Part shown: positions 44,330-55,816 of the stretch, piece after piece | Numbering within the stretch: the stretch's first letter is position 1 | Layout: every line of letters starts with the position of its first letter | Origin: Triatoma infestans | Lineage: Eukaryota; Arthropoda; Insecta; Hemiptera; Reduviidae | Reading direction: 5' to 3' | Length of the DNA stretch: 64,000 bases | NCBI GenBank assembly: GCA_011037195.1 | Contig: JAAEAF010006430.1 | Location: 82,307-146,306 of the forward strand | Translations under genes and position numbers: made by a program | The notes under the pieces: model-generated | Told to the model about the DNA's origin: nothing | Database searches by the model: none | What the model saw: the letters and a program-made list of their open reading frames with translations, nothing else

Positions 44330-45530
44330 TCATGCATTAAGTGATTCACGCTCACATCAAACTGAAGACAAAGAAACATTTAATAAAAATTACCCGCCTG
44401 GTTTAGAAGAGAAACTCGTGCAAGGATTTCGCATCGGATTTTTTTTTAGTTTTTTTCTGGTTTATTTAAATTTGTTGTATTTTATACTGCTAGGTAGGTG
44501 AGATTTTGAAGCCGGTTGGGACTAGCTAGCTATCGTGACGTTTAATAAAAACTAGCCAATAAGCTGATTCAGTAAATATTGTTTATAGAGTCCAATGTAA
44601 ACAAAACAAGAAATGTTTTATAACAACATTGTGGTTTTAAAAATGACAACAAAAAGAAAAAAGGTGCATTGCTCTGAGTAATCTGATATGTGGAGAGGAA
44701 TAAAAAAAACCAATGGCCAGTTATATAGAGAGCGATCGGCCACAACTGTCAAGGTTTGTAATTTGGTCCGAATTATTTAAAATAAAAAACTACTAAAATC
44801 TGACGTCAAGGCTGAGTAGGGGGAATTCCCCTACCAGTGCCTACTAGATTATAAGTCCAGTTTCTGTTTGTCATTATTAGTAAATTTGATCTGGTCACCC
44901 CACCCCACCCCGACTGTGGTAAAATAATCAAAACCAACGTTTCCATGACAATATTTCTAAGAAAGTTATTTGATTTCCAGAATCGTTCGTTCAGTATCAT
45001 CTGTAGTTCACATTCACCACTAATTTAGGTTTTTTTTTGTTTTTAATTTAACCAAGGAATTATGACAATTTTATCAATAATAGAATTAGAAATTATTTTG
45101 ATCACCAGAACATAAATAATAACAATAATGATAATAGTAATAATGAACTCTGTTGTATTTAATAATTCTTTTGTTCATATTGCATGATTGAATTATACGT
45201 ATTACACGCGCATGACACCTAGTGCCAATATCTACCGCGGCAACGTTACATTTCCTCTGCTTTAATTATGTTGCCCTATTATTATTATTATTATTATTTA
45301 TTTGCATTCAAATTTATGTTTGTTGGCAAAGAAGTTGCGACATTGAGGGTCCCAACAGTACCTATGTGATTCATCATGTATGCTGATTGATGGATGACCA
45401 AATTTGTTACCATTAAGTTAGATAAACATCAGATTTCGATAATATGTTTATGTTACCTTTATAAACTGTAAAAAAAACTGTTCGGATAAAAAATTACGTT
45501 AGGAAAGATCCGCTAGGTTGATTTTTTCCC
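44330..45530. other. AT-rich intergenic DNA
   Basis: An open stretch at 44320-44500 (KNHALSDSRSHQTEDKETFN) looks somewhat protein-like but has no splice borders or recognised family. Confidence 0.35.
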
Positions 45531-45534
45531 TCCA

Positions 45535-46475
45535 ATTTTCACTTTCTCCTACTCCTATCTAGTAAGGAGGAAGTATTGTAATCGTTTCAAATTTTCGATA
45601 TCGAGTTTTCACCGGAAATACACGTTTTGAGGTCCACTGAGTCCAAAAAAGTGGTTTTTAGAAAATGGCTCGTGCGTTTGTGTCAAAATTCCTCAACCGG
45701 AAATAGCACTTTACTAATGGTATTTTTACTTTTTTGCGATTTTCTCTAAAATAGCTGCAACGATTTTCTTTAAACTTGGTAAAACACATATTAAGACTAC
45801 AACTTTTATTTGAAATATTTCGCTGGAAAAATTCATTTAAGACGGCTTTTGGCGGCAGGGTAGGGTTATATTTTCCTCTAAAGTGCTACTTTAGTTTATT
45901 ATACGATTCCTTCATTTAAATCTTATTAATTTCAATTCATAATGTTGCCACAATTCTGAGTTTGAAAAAACTGTTATGACCGGAAGTGTGTATTTACTAA
46001 TTTGTTCAGAGTACCATAATTTTCTCTATAAAAACAACAATGAATTTCATTAAATTTGTTCTACCAACTATATATTCAGAAGGCCTTTCACTTTTATTTG
46101 AATCTTTTGTACCGTAAAAGTTCATTTTATGGAGTTTTGGCTGAGGGATAAGGACAAGCTCTCCTAAAAAAAGTGGTTTTACTAAAATGAGTTGTTGGCC
46201 AGAGGAGTTGTTAAAGAAAAAAAATTCTTTGTTGCTCTACGTTTCGGGTACCATGTATGCCCTTCTTCAGGAGCTTTTTAGGGTAGGAGAGGAGTAAACT
46301 TTGAGAACGTTGACACTGAAAATGTGGTTTTATTAAGATTACATTTACCCATTGCTATAGCATAGAGACAATAAATATACAACAAGAGAGAACAAAAGTT
46401 TGAAGAAACTTTGTCATGTATAACTGTAAATTACATTAAGAGAAAGTCGTGTGGCTGTTTCACGCCTGATACGTA
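45535..46475 (-). repeat. CTTCCGGT repeat copy, reverse, nearly full
   Basis: From TTTCACTTTCTCCTACTCCTA via CTCAACCGGAAATAGCACTT and TGACCGGAAGTGTGTATTTA to AAGAGAAAGTCGTGTGGCTG TTTCACGCC. Interrupted at 46205-46340 by a foldback-family module. Confidence 0.8.
46205..46340 (-). repeat. Related CTGAAGA...CCCGAAACG module
   Basis: On the - strand CTGAAGAAGGG, a ten-base loop region, then ACCCGAAACGTAG (46237-46270). It interrupts a reverse CTTCCGGT repeat. Confidence 0.5.
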
Positions 46476-46479
46476 GATA

Positions 46480-47575
46480 TTTATTGAAAGTAGATCACAA
46501 TAATATGAGTATTCAGTTGAAAGAAGCATTGAGGTGACAATTTGGATATTGTTAATTTTTACAATCTAAACACTTTACTAAACATGGTACAAGTACACCA
46601 ACTAAACAAACTTTATAAAGATGGTGAGGGCGCCGTCTCTGCTAGTGAAGAGCACGAAATAATTATGAAATATATTAAACGATAACTAATTTTTCCCCTA
46701 GATTGGGAATTCATGATTATTAGAAACTTTCAGGGCATTATTTTTTAAGTTAAAAATCAAAAAAACATATAAGAGTCGTATTAGAAAGTATAGCTATAGA
46801 TTTATGTATAAACTATATTTTTGTAATGTGCTTCATTTTTTATGGCTTTAATTTCATTTTTTATGTGAATTAAAGTAAACCCAATTATATAAAGAAGCCT
46901 ATAGCAAGTTGGCATTGACTCGCATTAGCGTTCTTTTGTTCAGTAGTGCACATATACCTTGAGATGGACCGGCTAAGTTCCTCATTTTTTTACTTTTTTT
47001 TTTTAATTTAAAATATAGAGACCGGGAAGTGATAGCCTGGTGTAGCCATGATTATAGCCGCAAGAGTGTGTGTGTGGCAAAATTGTGGATGGCTACAAAC
47101 AGAGGAAGTGCAATAGTGTAAGTACTTTTCCAATTTTATATTCTGATTTTGAAAAAGTGAGTGGAAAAAAGTAGAATCTGCATAGAATACTCTGAGCGCA
47201 TATTGGACTGTCGAAAGGTTCTTTTTTATTTTGAATGCATCTGATTGAGAAGCCGGAGGCGCAACCCACGATGATCAAATAGTTATGTACAAATATTTTT
47301 ATTTCTGATTTTAAAAATTTTATTTCGCGCTTCTTTTGTCCTGAATAATGACGTATGCATCATAATCACGTATGACGTGTAGATTCGCAAAAAAATTTGT
47401 ACTAAGCAGAAGTAATTATTATAAGATTGAGTAAACTTACAGTGCTGTTTGTTAAAAATTGCATATAGAGTGCGCTGCAAATGTGGAGAGATATTACATT
47501 GTTACCAATTTTTTGGTGAAGCCCTCTCTTAGATTTAGAAAAAAAATCTCATTTTTCCCGATATATTTAAATAAA
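46480..47575. other. AT-rich intergenic DNA
   Basis: Nothing recognised. Confidence 0.45.
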
Positions 47576-47590
47576 TAAATATAAATACTT

Positions 47591-47715
47591 TCTTTTTTTT
47601 AAATTTTAGGCGCGTCAAAACCAATGGTCATTGGCGCCCGGAGCACTCTCAGTGCACTGCCGGCCTCCGAACAGTGTTCTCTCACTGTCCAGTCAGCTGT
47701 AGGGGCTCCTAGGAC
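47591..47715 (-). repeat. 5'-truncated SINE with 10-bp target-site duplication
   Basis: T8 then AAATTTTAGGCGCGTCAAAA and the body to AGGGGCTCCTAGG on the reverse strand; the tRNA head is absent. ATAAATACTT flanks it at 47581-47590 and 47716-47725. Confidence 0.8.
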
Positions 47716-47729
47716 ATAAATACTTCAAT

Positions 47730-49085
47730 TTTTGGCAGCATGTAACCGTATGCAACGTAGGTTCATATTTACAGTAAAAATCATTGTTAGACATGCCTGA
47801 TCGATAGAGGGTATGAATATACTCGCGTATTGGCAACACTGCCAATCTTTGATCGCGTCTTTGATTACGACTTTTCAAAATATTAGGTTTTGTTATTCGC
47901 ATTTCGCACTCTGGCTGTGCCTTTCTCTAAACATTTTTGTTTCAAGAGCAAGAAAGATGAGTGCAAATATTTACTGGAATGAGTGAATAAAATTTTCATT
48001 TCATGATTTCACTGATACAAAGAGGTTCCTAAAGTTGGATAACCATAAAAAAGCATGTAATTTATAAAGACAGTTTATATTAGTCGTCGAACTAATGAAA
48101 GTCTCTCTAATATTTTATAAAATAAAATTGTAAGCAAATGTAGTCTCATGAATAAAATACAGAAAATTTGTCCACTATGAAGACAACATTCCCATGAGAA
48201 CTGTAGGAATTGCTGTAGAAGAAAGTTGTGCAATTTTTCACCGCCAGTCTTCCTTATTATTTTGAGGAATATCAATATCCTATGGTACCGAAGTAACTAA
48301 TTTTATAATGATAACTCTGCATAGCCAATAAGTTTGGATCGAACCCAGGATGCTCATATGGCTAAACATTGAGCTTATTGGTTAACCAGTCTTTAACCAT
48401 CTTAGTTTAGGCATTCCTTAAAAGAAACCGAGTGACCCATTTTTAAGGAAATAAAAAAAACAAAACTGATAATTCAGTAAAGTGCTGATTTGATTTCATC
48501 CGGAAACACCTCTTGATAATATCAAATTTGAGCTATTATGATAATTTTCTTCGGCTATGCGTTTCATACCTACATCACCAAACACAAAACATGTATTTCC
48601 GGCGAAAATCTACTGCAGAAACTCTTCGACTTGAAAGCAGTATTTCGAGTTAACAAGTCAGTTAAGAGAGTTTAGAACTGAATTCTAAACAACATGGAAA
48701 CTTTGTAGTCTATTCATATACTTTTTTAAATAAGTCTGCAATGTCAATTCTTATAAAGTGGTATTTCCTTAAAGTTCTACGAAAAATAATGACTAATTCG
48801 TACTAATGACATAAGTTTTCCTTCTCGTTCGGATGGAACTCGTTTTGTATCTCTAATAGTGATTTGTCGCACTCTATTATTATTATTATATTATAAAGAG
48901 CAATAAAATAAAAGAATATAACAATAATGTGAAAATAACATTGTAAAAAGTAAAGGCTAATCTTTGTAATTCCCGTATTCATATAAATGCCCATGTCAAT
49001 ACGCATAACTAAAACACTGAGGTGATAGTGTGTTATCTGAATGGCTCAGATTATTGTGACGTGTACAATTTCTCATTGCCATTTA
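47730..49085. other. AT-rich intergenic DNA with a decayed CTTCCGGT fragment
   Basis: 48440-48640 retains GATTTCATCCGGAAACACCT and ACATGTATTTCCGGCGAAAA. The tRNA-like segment is at 48326. Confidence 0.4.
48326..48382 (-). repeat. tRNA-like segment (SINE head or tRNA pseudogene)
   Basis: On the - strand AAGCTCAATGTTTAG (A-box-like) and GGGTTCGATCC (B-box-like) lie between CCAATAAG and CTTATTGG, which can pair like an acceptor stem. The anticodon arm is too short for a working tRNA. Confidence 0.35.
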
Positions 49086-49088
49086 CAG

Positions 49089-49216
49089 TATATAATAGCC
49101 GGCAGTGGTTGCAACCTTCTTGCCATTTTCCGGTCGTAACGCACACAGTACAGATCAGCCCCGAACCATAACACTAGACATCAACAGTCAACTTTCGGCC
49201 TTATAACCTTTCCATC
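49089..49216 (+). promoter_or_regulatory. TATA-box promoter and 5' leader
   Basis: TATATAA at 49089-49095 lies about 120 bp before the start codon at 49217. The intervening leader is GC-richer than its surroundings and free of repeats seen elsewhere in the window. The transcription start is expected near 49120 from usual TATA spacing. Confidence 0.4.
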
Positions 49217-49280
49217 ATGAAACCTGAACTTCAACAACAGATAATTCTGGGACAGGAAGATCGTTCTGAAAAGAAAAATG
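49217..49280 (+). CDS. First coding exon of an unidentified gene
   Basis: ATG follows a GC-rich, unique-looking leader and a TATA box. The 21 codons read MKPELQQQIILGQEDRSEKK plus N, then G|GTATGA as donor (phase 1). The peptide is hydrophilic, with no signal peptide. No downstream exon could be joined with confidence. A candidate after the TTATCAG acceptor at 49881 keeps phase but soon hits a stop inside a CTTCCGGT-like repeat. The gene is probably interrupted by very long introns or leaves the window. Confidence 0.45.
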
Positions 49281-49989
49281 GTATGAAATAATTAATTCTT
49301 TTTAGTTTAAAATTACTATTATACATCCATTACTGTTGATATTTTAAGATTTTTTTTATTTATTTTAAATTACTTATCAATGAAAGCATTATTTAAATAA
49401 ATCAGTTATGGTCTTGGAACTTTGGTGTTTTATCTGTTTGAATAATTTTATGTCCAGCATTAACATATATACATGAATGTTTTTTAAGTTTTTTCAAATG
49501 TGTAAAAATCAATATGGCAAAAATATTTAAGCATTTCCTTCCTTTAAATTTTGATTGAGTCATCAAATTGTTCCTTTTTTAAACTGAGTTTTACAAAATA
49601 TTTTATACAACTTGAAAACAAATTTTTATGATTAATGTTTTATGTTCAATATTTTATTTTTTATTATGAAAAATTACCACAATCGACCTACGTGAGATGG
49701 TTTTTGATTTATCAGCAGCAAATTTAAGCAATTTTGACTTAAATTCGAATTTTCCTTAAATCATTGATTATTTCTTTTTAATTTCTATTACGTATAAAGT
49801 GTGCGATTTTCTACTTTTGATACACTGACCAATAATAGCTCAGGAATAATTTAACTAGATATTTTGTTTATATGTTATCAGGAGACCGACGTTCCATTAA
49901 GTCTTTTTCTCCAAAATCGGGAAGAGCCATTTTACTCAATTTATTTGTTTAGTTTTTGCGATTTTTTTTTTAAATTAAACAAATTACAC

Positions 49990-51420
49990 GAATTTACGCT
50001 ATTATTACTTTCTGTTACTCCTAGAAGTATTGCGATCGAGCCAAGTTTTCGAAATTGAGTTTTCACCCCTGAATACGAAAAAAAAATGTTAGCGAACAGT
50101 CTGTATGTGTGTCTGTGTGTAACTAACGGAATAATTCAAAAACGAAAAGTCGCAGGAAACTCAAACTTTCATTTAGGTGAATAGTTATTTCATTTTTTGG
50201 AATTTTCTCGAAAACGGATCCAATGACTTTCTTTAAACTTCGCATACTCTCTACATATACATAAATACCTATCACTTTTATTTGAAACATTTTCCTGGGA
50301 AAATAAATTTTAGGGGTTCTGAGGGAACTAGCGTTAGGTTTTCCTCTAAAGTACCACTTTAGTATAATATGTGGTTTTACCACCTATATAATATTATTAC
50401 AATAGTAGAATTGATAGAATTCCAAATTTGAAGAAAATCGGTTAACCGGAGGTGCGATTTTACAGTCAAGGTTTTTGGATTTTTTGGAAACTCCTCGAAA
50501 ACGGTTAAAAGTATTTTCTTTAAACTGCTTGCGAAACATTGTAACGTTACAGAAAATAGTCTGTGTGTGTGTGTGTGTGTGTATTTGAATTTGAACAGCA
50601 TAGCTCATACACAAACAATTGCAGAAAGTTCAAATTCCGTGTGAGTATCACCATGGGATCCGATAGGAACTTAACTGTCAAAATTCCTCAACCGGAAGTA
50701 CCATTTTAATTATGGATTTTTCAGTTTTGGCAATTTTCTCGAAAATGGCTCCAACGATTTTTTTTTTTAAATTTGGTATATCAACAACTTTCAATTATGG
50801 AATGGTAAGAACTGCATTTTTATTTGTAACATTTCTCCGGAAAAATTCAGTTTCCATGGTTTTGGGGTGAAGGGTGGGGGGGTTATGTTTCCCTTAAAGT
50901 GCTATTTTAGTTTATTATACAATTCCATCATCTAAATAATATTAATTAGAATTAAACATGATGCCAAAATTCTGAGTTTGAAGAAAATCGGTTGACCGGA
51001 AGTGCTACTTTACTGAACAGTTTGTTCAGTTTCCTGCGATTTTATCCATAAAAACACCGACGGATTTCACTAAATGTTTTACACCAACTATGAATTGGTG
51101 ATCGTTGTCGACCTATCACTTTTGTTGGAAATTTTTACCGAGGAAGTTCTTTATATACCTGATTTTGACCCTGGTCTTGCATTGTCTTGTCCCTGTTTTG
51201 ACCCTGGTCTTGAATTGTCTTGACCCTGTTGCAACTCGAACGAAACAAGCATCATAAACATCATTAAAGTTTCCGCCCATTATTGTTTATGCATTAATTG
51301 ACCACATACAGACTAATTTTGAAAACCACTTTTTTACACTCTGGGGAACTCAAGATTAAATTTCGAAAATTATGACACAATCGCAATATTACCTCTTACT
51401 GACAGTGAGAGAAAGTAACT
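49990..51420 (-). repeat. Two fused CTTCCGGT repeats, reverse, with a short forward end
   Basis: Sub-units TTAACCGGAGGTGCGATTTT (50440), CTCAACCGGAAGTACCATTT (50690) and TTGACCGGAAGTGCTACTTT (50993) in succession. A TG stretch lies at 50561-50582. A + oriented tail (AATATTACCTCTTACTGACA) lies at 51300-51420. Confidence 0.75.
51163..51230 (+). repeat. Two-copy tandem repeat, about 33 bp
   Basis: TTGACCCTGGTCTTGCATTG / TCTTGTCCCTGTT is followed by TTGACCCTGGTCTTGAATTG / TCTTGACCCTGTT, inside a reverse CTTCCGGT repeat. Confidence 0.8.
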
Positions 51421-51424
51421 AAAA

Positions 51425-52980
51425 AAAAGAATAAACAGAAACCTTCACGTAGGTTTGCCACTGCCAACTTGATTACCATATTACTATCATGCTCAATCAC
51501 TGTACTCAACGAAATTAACGGATCTAGTAATCACAACAATAATAATATGGTGTGTCCTGCCTCAAGGCTAGGACCCTGTGCCACTCAGTGAGTCACCTCT
51601 TACTTTCTAATCAGAAAATAAAGGCAATGCTATACGAATTATTAGATTTAATTGGGATATAATGAGCATAATTGTCTAGCTATAAATCAAATAATATTAT
51701 GGTGTCATTCTAAACAGTCTAGTTTAGATTGCAAGCAGTAGTACACCCAGATTTAAAGTAATGCAGATTTAGGTGGATTCTGAAAAAACCATGTTTGTTA
51801 GACTTAATTTTGAAATGCCTTTATAAGTTTTGCTAGGGGGGGAATAATGTTTCATTCATTTGTCGTAAACAGCATAATGCACATGTATAATCCCCACTAC
51901 CTTTGCTAAAAACCAACCAAACTTTTAAAATCAGAATTCCAAGTTTTCAGATGTAAACTTACAGGTGGAACTGTAATAATTACGGTCTGAATTTTGGATT
52001 ACATTATTAACTAATCTTGCTTTCTTTAGATAGCAGCAGCGTCACTTACCGTGGAAACCATTAACTCTTTGAATCTGTCACAATATCACAGGGGTGTACC
52101 TTTACACGCATTTTTGCTCTTTTAGTATATTAGAATTCCAAGTATTTCCTAAACTGTTACACTAAACTATTTGATGGTCCCCATTATGTTAACCATTGTC
52201 CCCATCATTTATTGTACCAAATTGTACAATATCAAGGGGAAATTTTCAATAAATGTTATTAAAATTTGATAAATTCAATGAGAAATATTTAAATAATAAT
52301 GGAAACATCAATTCTTTTGAAAATCACCTTGAATTTAAATAAATAAAAAAACACATTTAAAAACACCATTACTTAAGTTTGCAATAAAATATATTTCTTA
52401 GAAAAATTTCTAAAGTAAATTTATATTTTAAATTCGAAGGTTATTGTTAATTATTCCCTGGAAACTGGAATTTAAATATCTTTAACTATCTTGTAACATC
52501 GTCTATATAATTGACGCCCATCTTGTGTTCAGTTTTAGTTTGTTTTATTAAAATTATTATATTAAGTAATTAACCTCCCCTCATCTGAAAATAAAAAAAA
52601 TCTGCATACTTCCATGTTCTCGCCAGGTCATTACATTCAATTTTTCCCTCTGTTTCCTTTAATCATTAATAGTTTCGGAGAGGTGAGACATTAGCCCACA
52701 GTTCCCTGACGCAGTGGCAAGACTGCCACCTTTAGCCCTCTATGTCTGCCTTTGTAACTCTTCAGAAATATCGCTTCCCCAGGGAACCCATGGAATCGTT
52801 ACTTTCAAGTGACTGCCTGCATCAGCCACCCCTTTGCGAGGGGAAGATGGCCGTAAAGTAAACGAGGAAAAGACTAAGAAGAAAAAATCTGCTGAGAAAA
52901 ACCCACACTTCATTCCCCTACTGCCGTTAAACATACACAGGTATTGAAAGTGACTAGATTGTAATCCAGAATGGAGTGCC
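51425..52980. other. AT-rich DNA with one GC-rich block
   Basis: 52680-52870 is GC-rich (AGTGGCAAGACTGCCACC is an inverted motif) and may be the 3' end of an unidentified retroelement on the - strand. The rest shows nothing. Confidence 0.35.
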
Positions 52981-52984
52981 AACA

Positions 52985-53300
52985 ATATTAATCCAATCTC
53001 ATAGAACTTTTGAAATTTAAAGTCACAAAATTTCGCAAAGCTGCCAAAAATAATTTTTTCGGCACAAATATTCCAAATACATGTGATTGGTATTTACCTG
53101 CGCACAGAGCGTTCCAAATTAGAGGAAATCCATACAGTCCTGTTTCCAGAAAATTCCAAAACTCAAGAACCTACACACATATACAGACCATTCGATCAAA
53201 AAATGTCTTTCGTCTTCAGAGGACTTTAAACATGAAGTTTCCGTTGAAAACTCAATTTCGGAAATCCGGCACGATTGCAATGCTTCCTCTTACTGGTGAA
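52985..53300 (+). repeat. Partial CTTCCGGT repeat copy
   Basis: GGACTTTAAACATGAAGTTT, GTTGAAAACTCAATTTCGG and GCAATGCTTCCTCTTACTGG. Confidence 0.55.
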
Positions 53301-53384
53301 ACACTGACTCCAATTTACAGAGTCTTTAGTTTATCACTCTCAACTACTTTAATATATAAACGCATCTCCTTATTATAATTTATT

Positions 53385-53560
53385 TGTTTAATTGCACTAA
53401 TAGTTAGTTCGATTCTTATTTTATGTTGTTGCGAGAAACTAGATTTTGATTGCATTAGCTCATGTGTAGATTTCCATCTTTATAGTACTCTTTCAATAAT
53501 TTGTGGACTGCATCACATACATAAAATTAAGGACAATACAATGAATAACCCCAGGTCTAA
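53385..53560. repeat. Unclassified repeat, inverted copy at 57195-57385
   Basis: ATTATAATTTATTTGTTTAA, GCACTAATAGTTAGTTCGAT, TTGTTGCGAGAAACTAGATTT and AGTACTCTTTCAATA all recur in reverse order and strand about 3.8 kb away. The two copies enclose the Penelope, foldback and SINE cluster. Confidence 0.7.
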
Positions 53561-53639
53561 GAAATGTTTTTTAACTGAATATTATGAATTCCATGACAGA
53601 AAGTCCTAATATAATATGTATAAAACACTTTATTATACA

Positions 53640-54515
53640 ATATCGAACTTTCGACCTGGGAGCCACGTCATTTTCAAGATAACCCAACTGGATCAGAACG
53701 ACATGGCAAGTTACAGTTTACTGATAGGTTATATCTCATAATTCAGCAGTGTTGGGAAACAAGCGGTGTCATTATTTCAATAAATTTGCATCTGTGGCAT
53801 TAAGATCAGCAGTATCTGTTTTAAAATTGATAGATGTGCTGTTTCTATTGATGTGAATCATTTCTAAAAATTATTTTTTTTGTGAATTCTTTTCTCTGCC
53901 AACTATTGCAGTTTTACTGAAGTCAAAAGTGTGTCCAGTTTTCGTAGTGTGTTGAGAGAGAGCTGTGTTGGCTATTTTCTTTTAACGTCATATTTATGAC
54001 GTCGAATTCGGTTTTGAACATATTGTTTTGTTTCTCGTATGTAGGTGGTTGGGCAGTTTGAACAATTTATTTTGTATATAACATCAGAATTTGGGTTTGT
54101 AGGGGTTTCGTCTTTTGGGATTTAAAAAATTTTCTATTGTTATTTGAATTATAATAGGAATTTAATATTGTTATTATTTTTGAAAAGTTATGCGTTAATC
54201 TTTCAGAAATTCCTCGAATATAGGGTAGTGTACAGAATTTTCTATCTTTGTTTGTTGATGTAGAGTTGTATTTGGATGACTATGGTCTGATTTTGCGATT
54301 TTTTTTATGAGATTATGAATGAGTTTTTTGGGTAACAATTTTCTTTCAGTGTTTGTTGGAAGCAAATTTGATTGCGGAATTGTGATACTTATTTGAGGTC
54401 AGAGTCAAGCTTCTTTTTATGAGATTTACAGCTGTTTATAAGAGTAGGTTGGTCAGATTAGAAATTAAGTATTCGTCCAGTGTCAGTGGGTTTTGTGTAA
54501 TAAAGTAGTGGAAAC
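53640..54515 (-). pseudogene. Penelope-like element, RT thumb and GIY-YIG endonuclease
   Basis: On the - strand: YYTKPTDTGRILNF (the KPTxTGRxLNF RT motif), then IRGISERLTHNFSK and SNNRKFFKSQKTKPLQTQ. The GIY-YIG region reads DVIYKINCSNCPTTYIRETK, RIRRHKYDV, IANTALSQHTTKTGHTFDFS and KTAIVGREKN, and the usual tail NFLEMIHINRNSTSINFKTD follows. GIY-YIG fused to RT is diagnostic of Penelope-like elements. The usual YIGQT is YIRET here. Frameshifts disable it. Downstream (about 53645-53690) lies a CTTGAAAATGAC...GTCGAAAG inverted motif. Confidence 0.8.
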
Positions 54516-54539
54516 GCACGTGTAATAAATTAGTGTAAA

Positions 54540-55190
54540 TCAGTCTGAACAATTTATTATATTGTATATGACATTAGAATTTAGGTTTGTAGGGGTTCTG
54601 TCTTTTTGGAATTTAAAAAATATTTTTTGCTATTTGAATTAGAATAAGAAATTTTAATATTTTTTTTTTTAATTTAAGGCGCGTCAACACCTATGGATAT
54701 TGCCACCCGGAGCCTTCTCAGTGCACTGGAAGCCTCTGGATAGTGTTCTCTCGTTACAGATAACACTGTCCATCGCCGGACAGTGAGCTGTAGAGGCTCC
54801 TAGGAAGATAAAATCTAAGGGTAGCACAGCTGGACTCGAACCCGGGTCCTCGGCGTGGCAGTCCAGTACGCTAACCACTTAGATATTTCCTTCCCTATAT
54901 TATTATTATTTTTTGAAAAGTTATGCGTTAATCTTTCAGAAATTCCTCAAATGTAGGGTAGTGAATAGAATATTCTATCTTTGTTTGTTGATATATAGTT
55001 GTTTTTTGGATGACTATGGTCTGATTTTATGTATTTTTTTTTTATGAGGAGACTATGGATGAGTTGAATATGTGGATGATTCCTCAGCATGTGGTCCGAT
55101 AAATAGATCCTGTCCTCAATATATTCAACTCCTTCAATAGCAATCTGCAATTTACCATTGAAATAGAAACAGACAACAAACTACCATAAT
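54540..55190 (-). pseudogene. Second partial Penelope-like copy, split by a SINE
   Basis: 54540-54660 plus 54897-55070 repeat the sequence of 54025-54330 from the adjacent copy. Further 5' on the - strand it adds YIEDRIYLSDHMLRNHPHIQ. It is in the same orientation and directly upstream of the other copy: the partial-tandem layout is common for Penelope-like elements. A SINE splits it. Confidence 0.75.
54662..54896 (-). repeat. Full-length tRNA-derived SINE inserted in a Penelope-like copy
   Basis: Poly-T, AAGGCGCGTCAACACCTATG, shared body, B box (reverse of GGGTTCGAGTCC at 54834-54845) and A box to about 54890. The neighbouring Penelope copy at about 54160 shows the uninterrupted site (AATATTGTTATTATT), which fixes both ends. 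Confidence 0.85.
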
Positions 55191-55466
55191 GGCGGACGTT
55201 GTATGTTGCATTTCTGCCTTTCAACGTCGCATTTTCCTTTCTATTTCAACATTTCTGATTTTTTTCTTTATAACTCACTTTAATTATATAAAACAGTAAA
55301 TATTATATTAGAAATAACTTGATCTTTTTATAAAAATATTTTATTCCAAAATTTGATAATTATAATATACCTACGGTGGGAAAAATTAGTAAATAAATCT
55401 AGTGTGATTCACTCACACAACTTTCTCTTACTGCAGTTTTGAAAATTGTGATCGATAAGTTTTATA

Positions 55467-55816
55467 TCCGGTATTTTAACATGTATATTAGTTTCGTTCC
55501 TGACCGGTTTCGGATTTTCATCCACCGTCAGAGCAAATTCACTAAGTTCGTGTAGAGAGTTCACTTTAATGAAATGTTAGATGAGTGTATAAGGTTATTT
55601 ATGTTGTATATGTGATAACCTTCCCACATATATACAACCAACAGTGTAAGTCTTCAGAAACATTTCGTTGAAGTGAACTCTCTATACGAACTTGGTGAAT
55701 TTGCTCTGATGATGGATGAAAATCCGAAACCGGTCAGGAACAAAACTAATATGCATGCTACGACGGATAAATTACCGGATGTTATCCAGCATTGCGGGTC
55801 CTCCCACATTTTCGAT
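55467..55816. mobile_element. Foldback element with hammerhead-core-like motif, nested in a CTTCCGGT repeat
   Basis: Arms of roughly 95 bp (55485-55580 and 55660-55757) are inverted copies carrying GTTCCTGACCGGTTTCGG and AGAGAGTTCACTT. It ends with GATGTTATCCAGCATTGCGG. GTTTTATA flanks it at 55459-55466 and 55817-55824, exactly splitting the repeat sequence that is continuous in other copies. Confidence 0.75.
55706..55730 (+). other. Hammerhead-core-like motif (CTGATGA - stem - GAAAC)
   Basis: CTGATGA, U, stem GGAU/AUCC with GAAA loop, then GAAAC. It contains the conserved CUGANGA and GAAA of hammerhead ribozymes. Stem III and the NUH cleavage site are not convincing. Confidence 0.4.

Noticed and set aside
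48326..48382. Functional tRNA gene
   Set aside because: A- and B-box-like motifs and an acceptor-like pairing are present, but the anticodon arm is too short for a cloverleaf.
49882..49968. Second exon of the 49.2-kb gene
   Set aside because: Phase fits, but the frame ends after about 23 codons with no donor, and the sequence resembles a degraded CTTCCGGT repeat.
52740..52985. 81-codon - strand ORF as a gene
   Set aside because: No recognisable domain; it lies in a GC-rich block that looks like the untranslated end of a retroelement.
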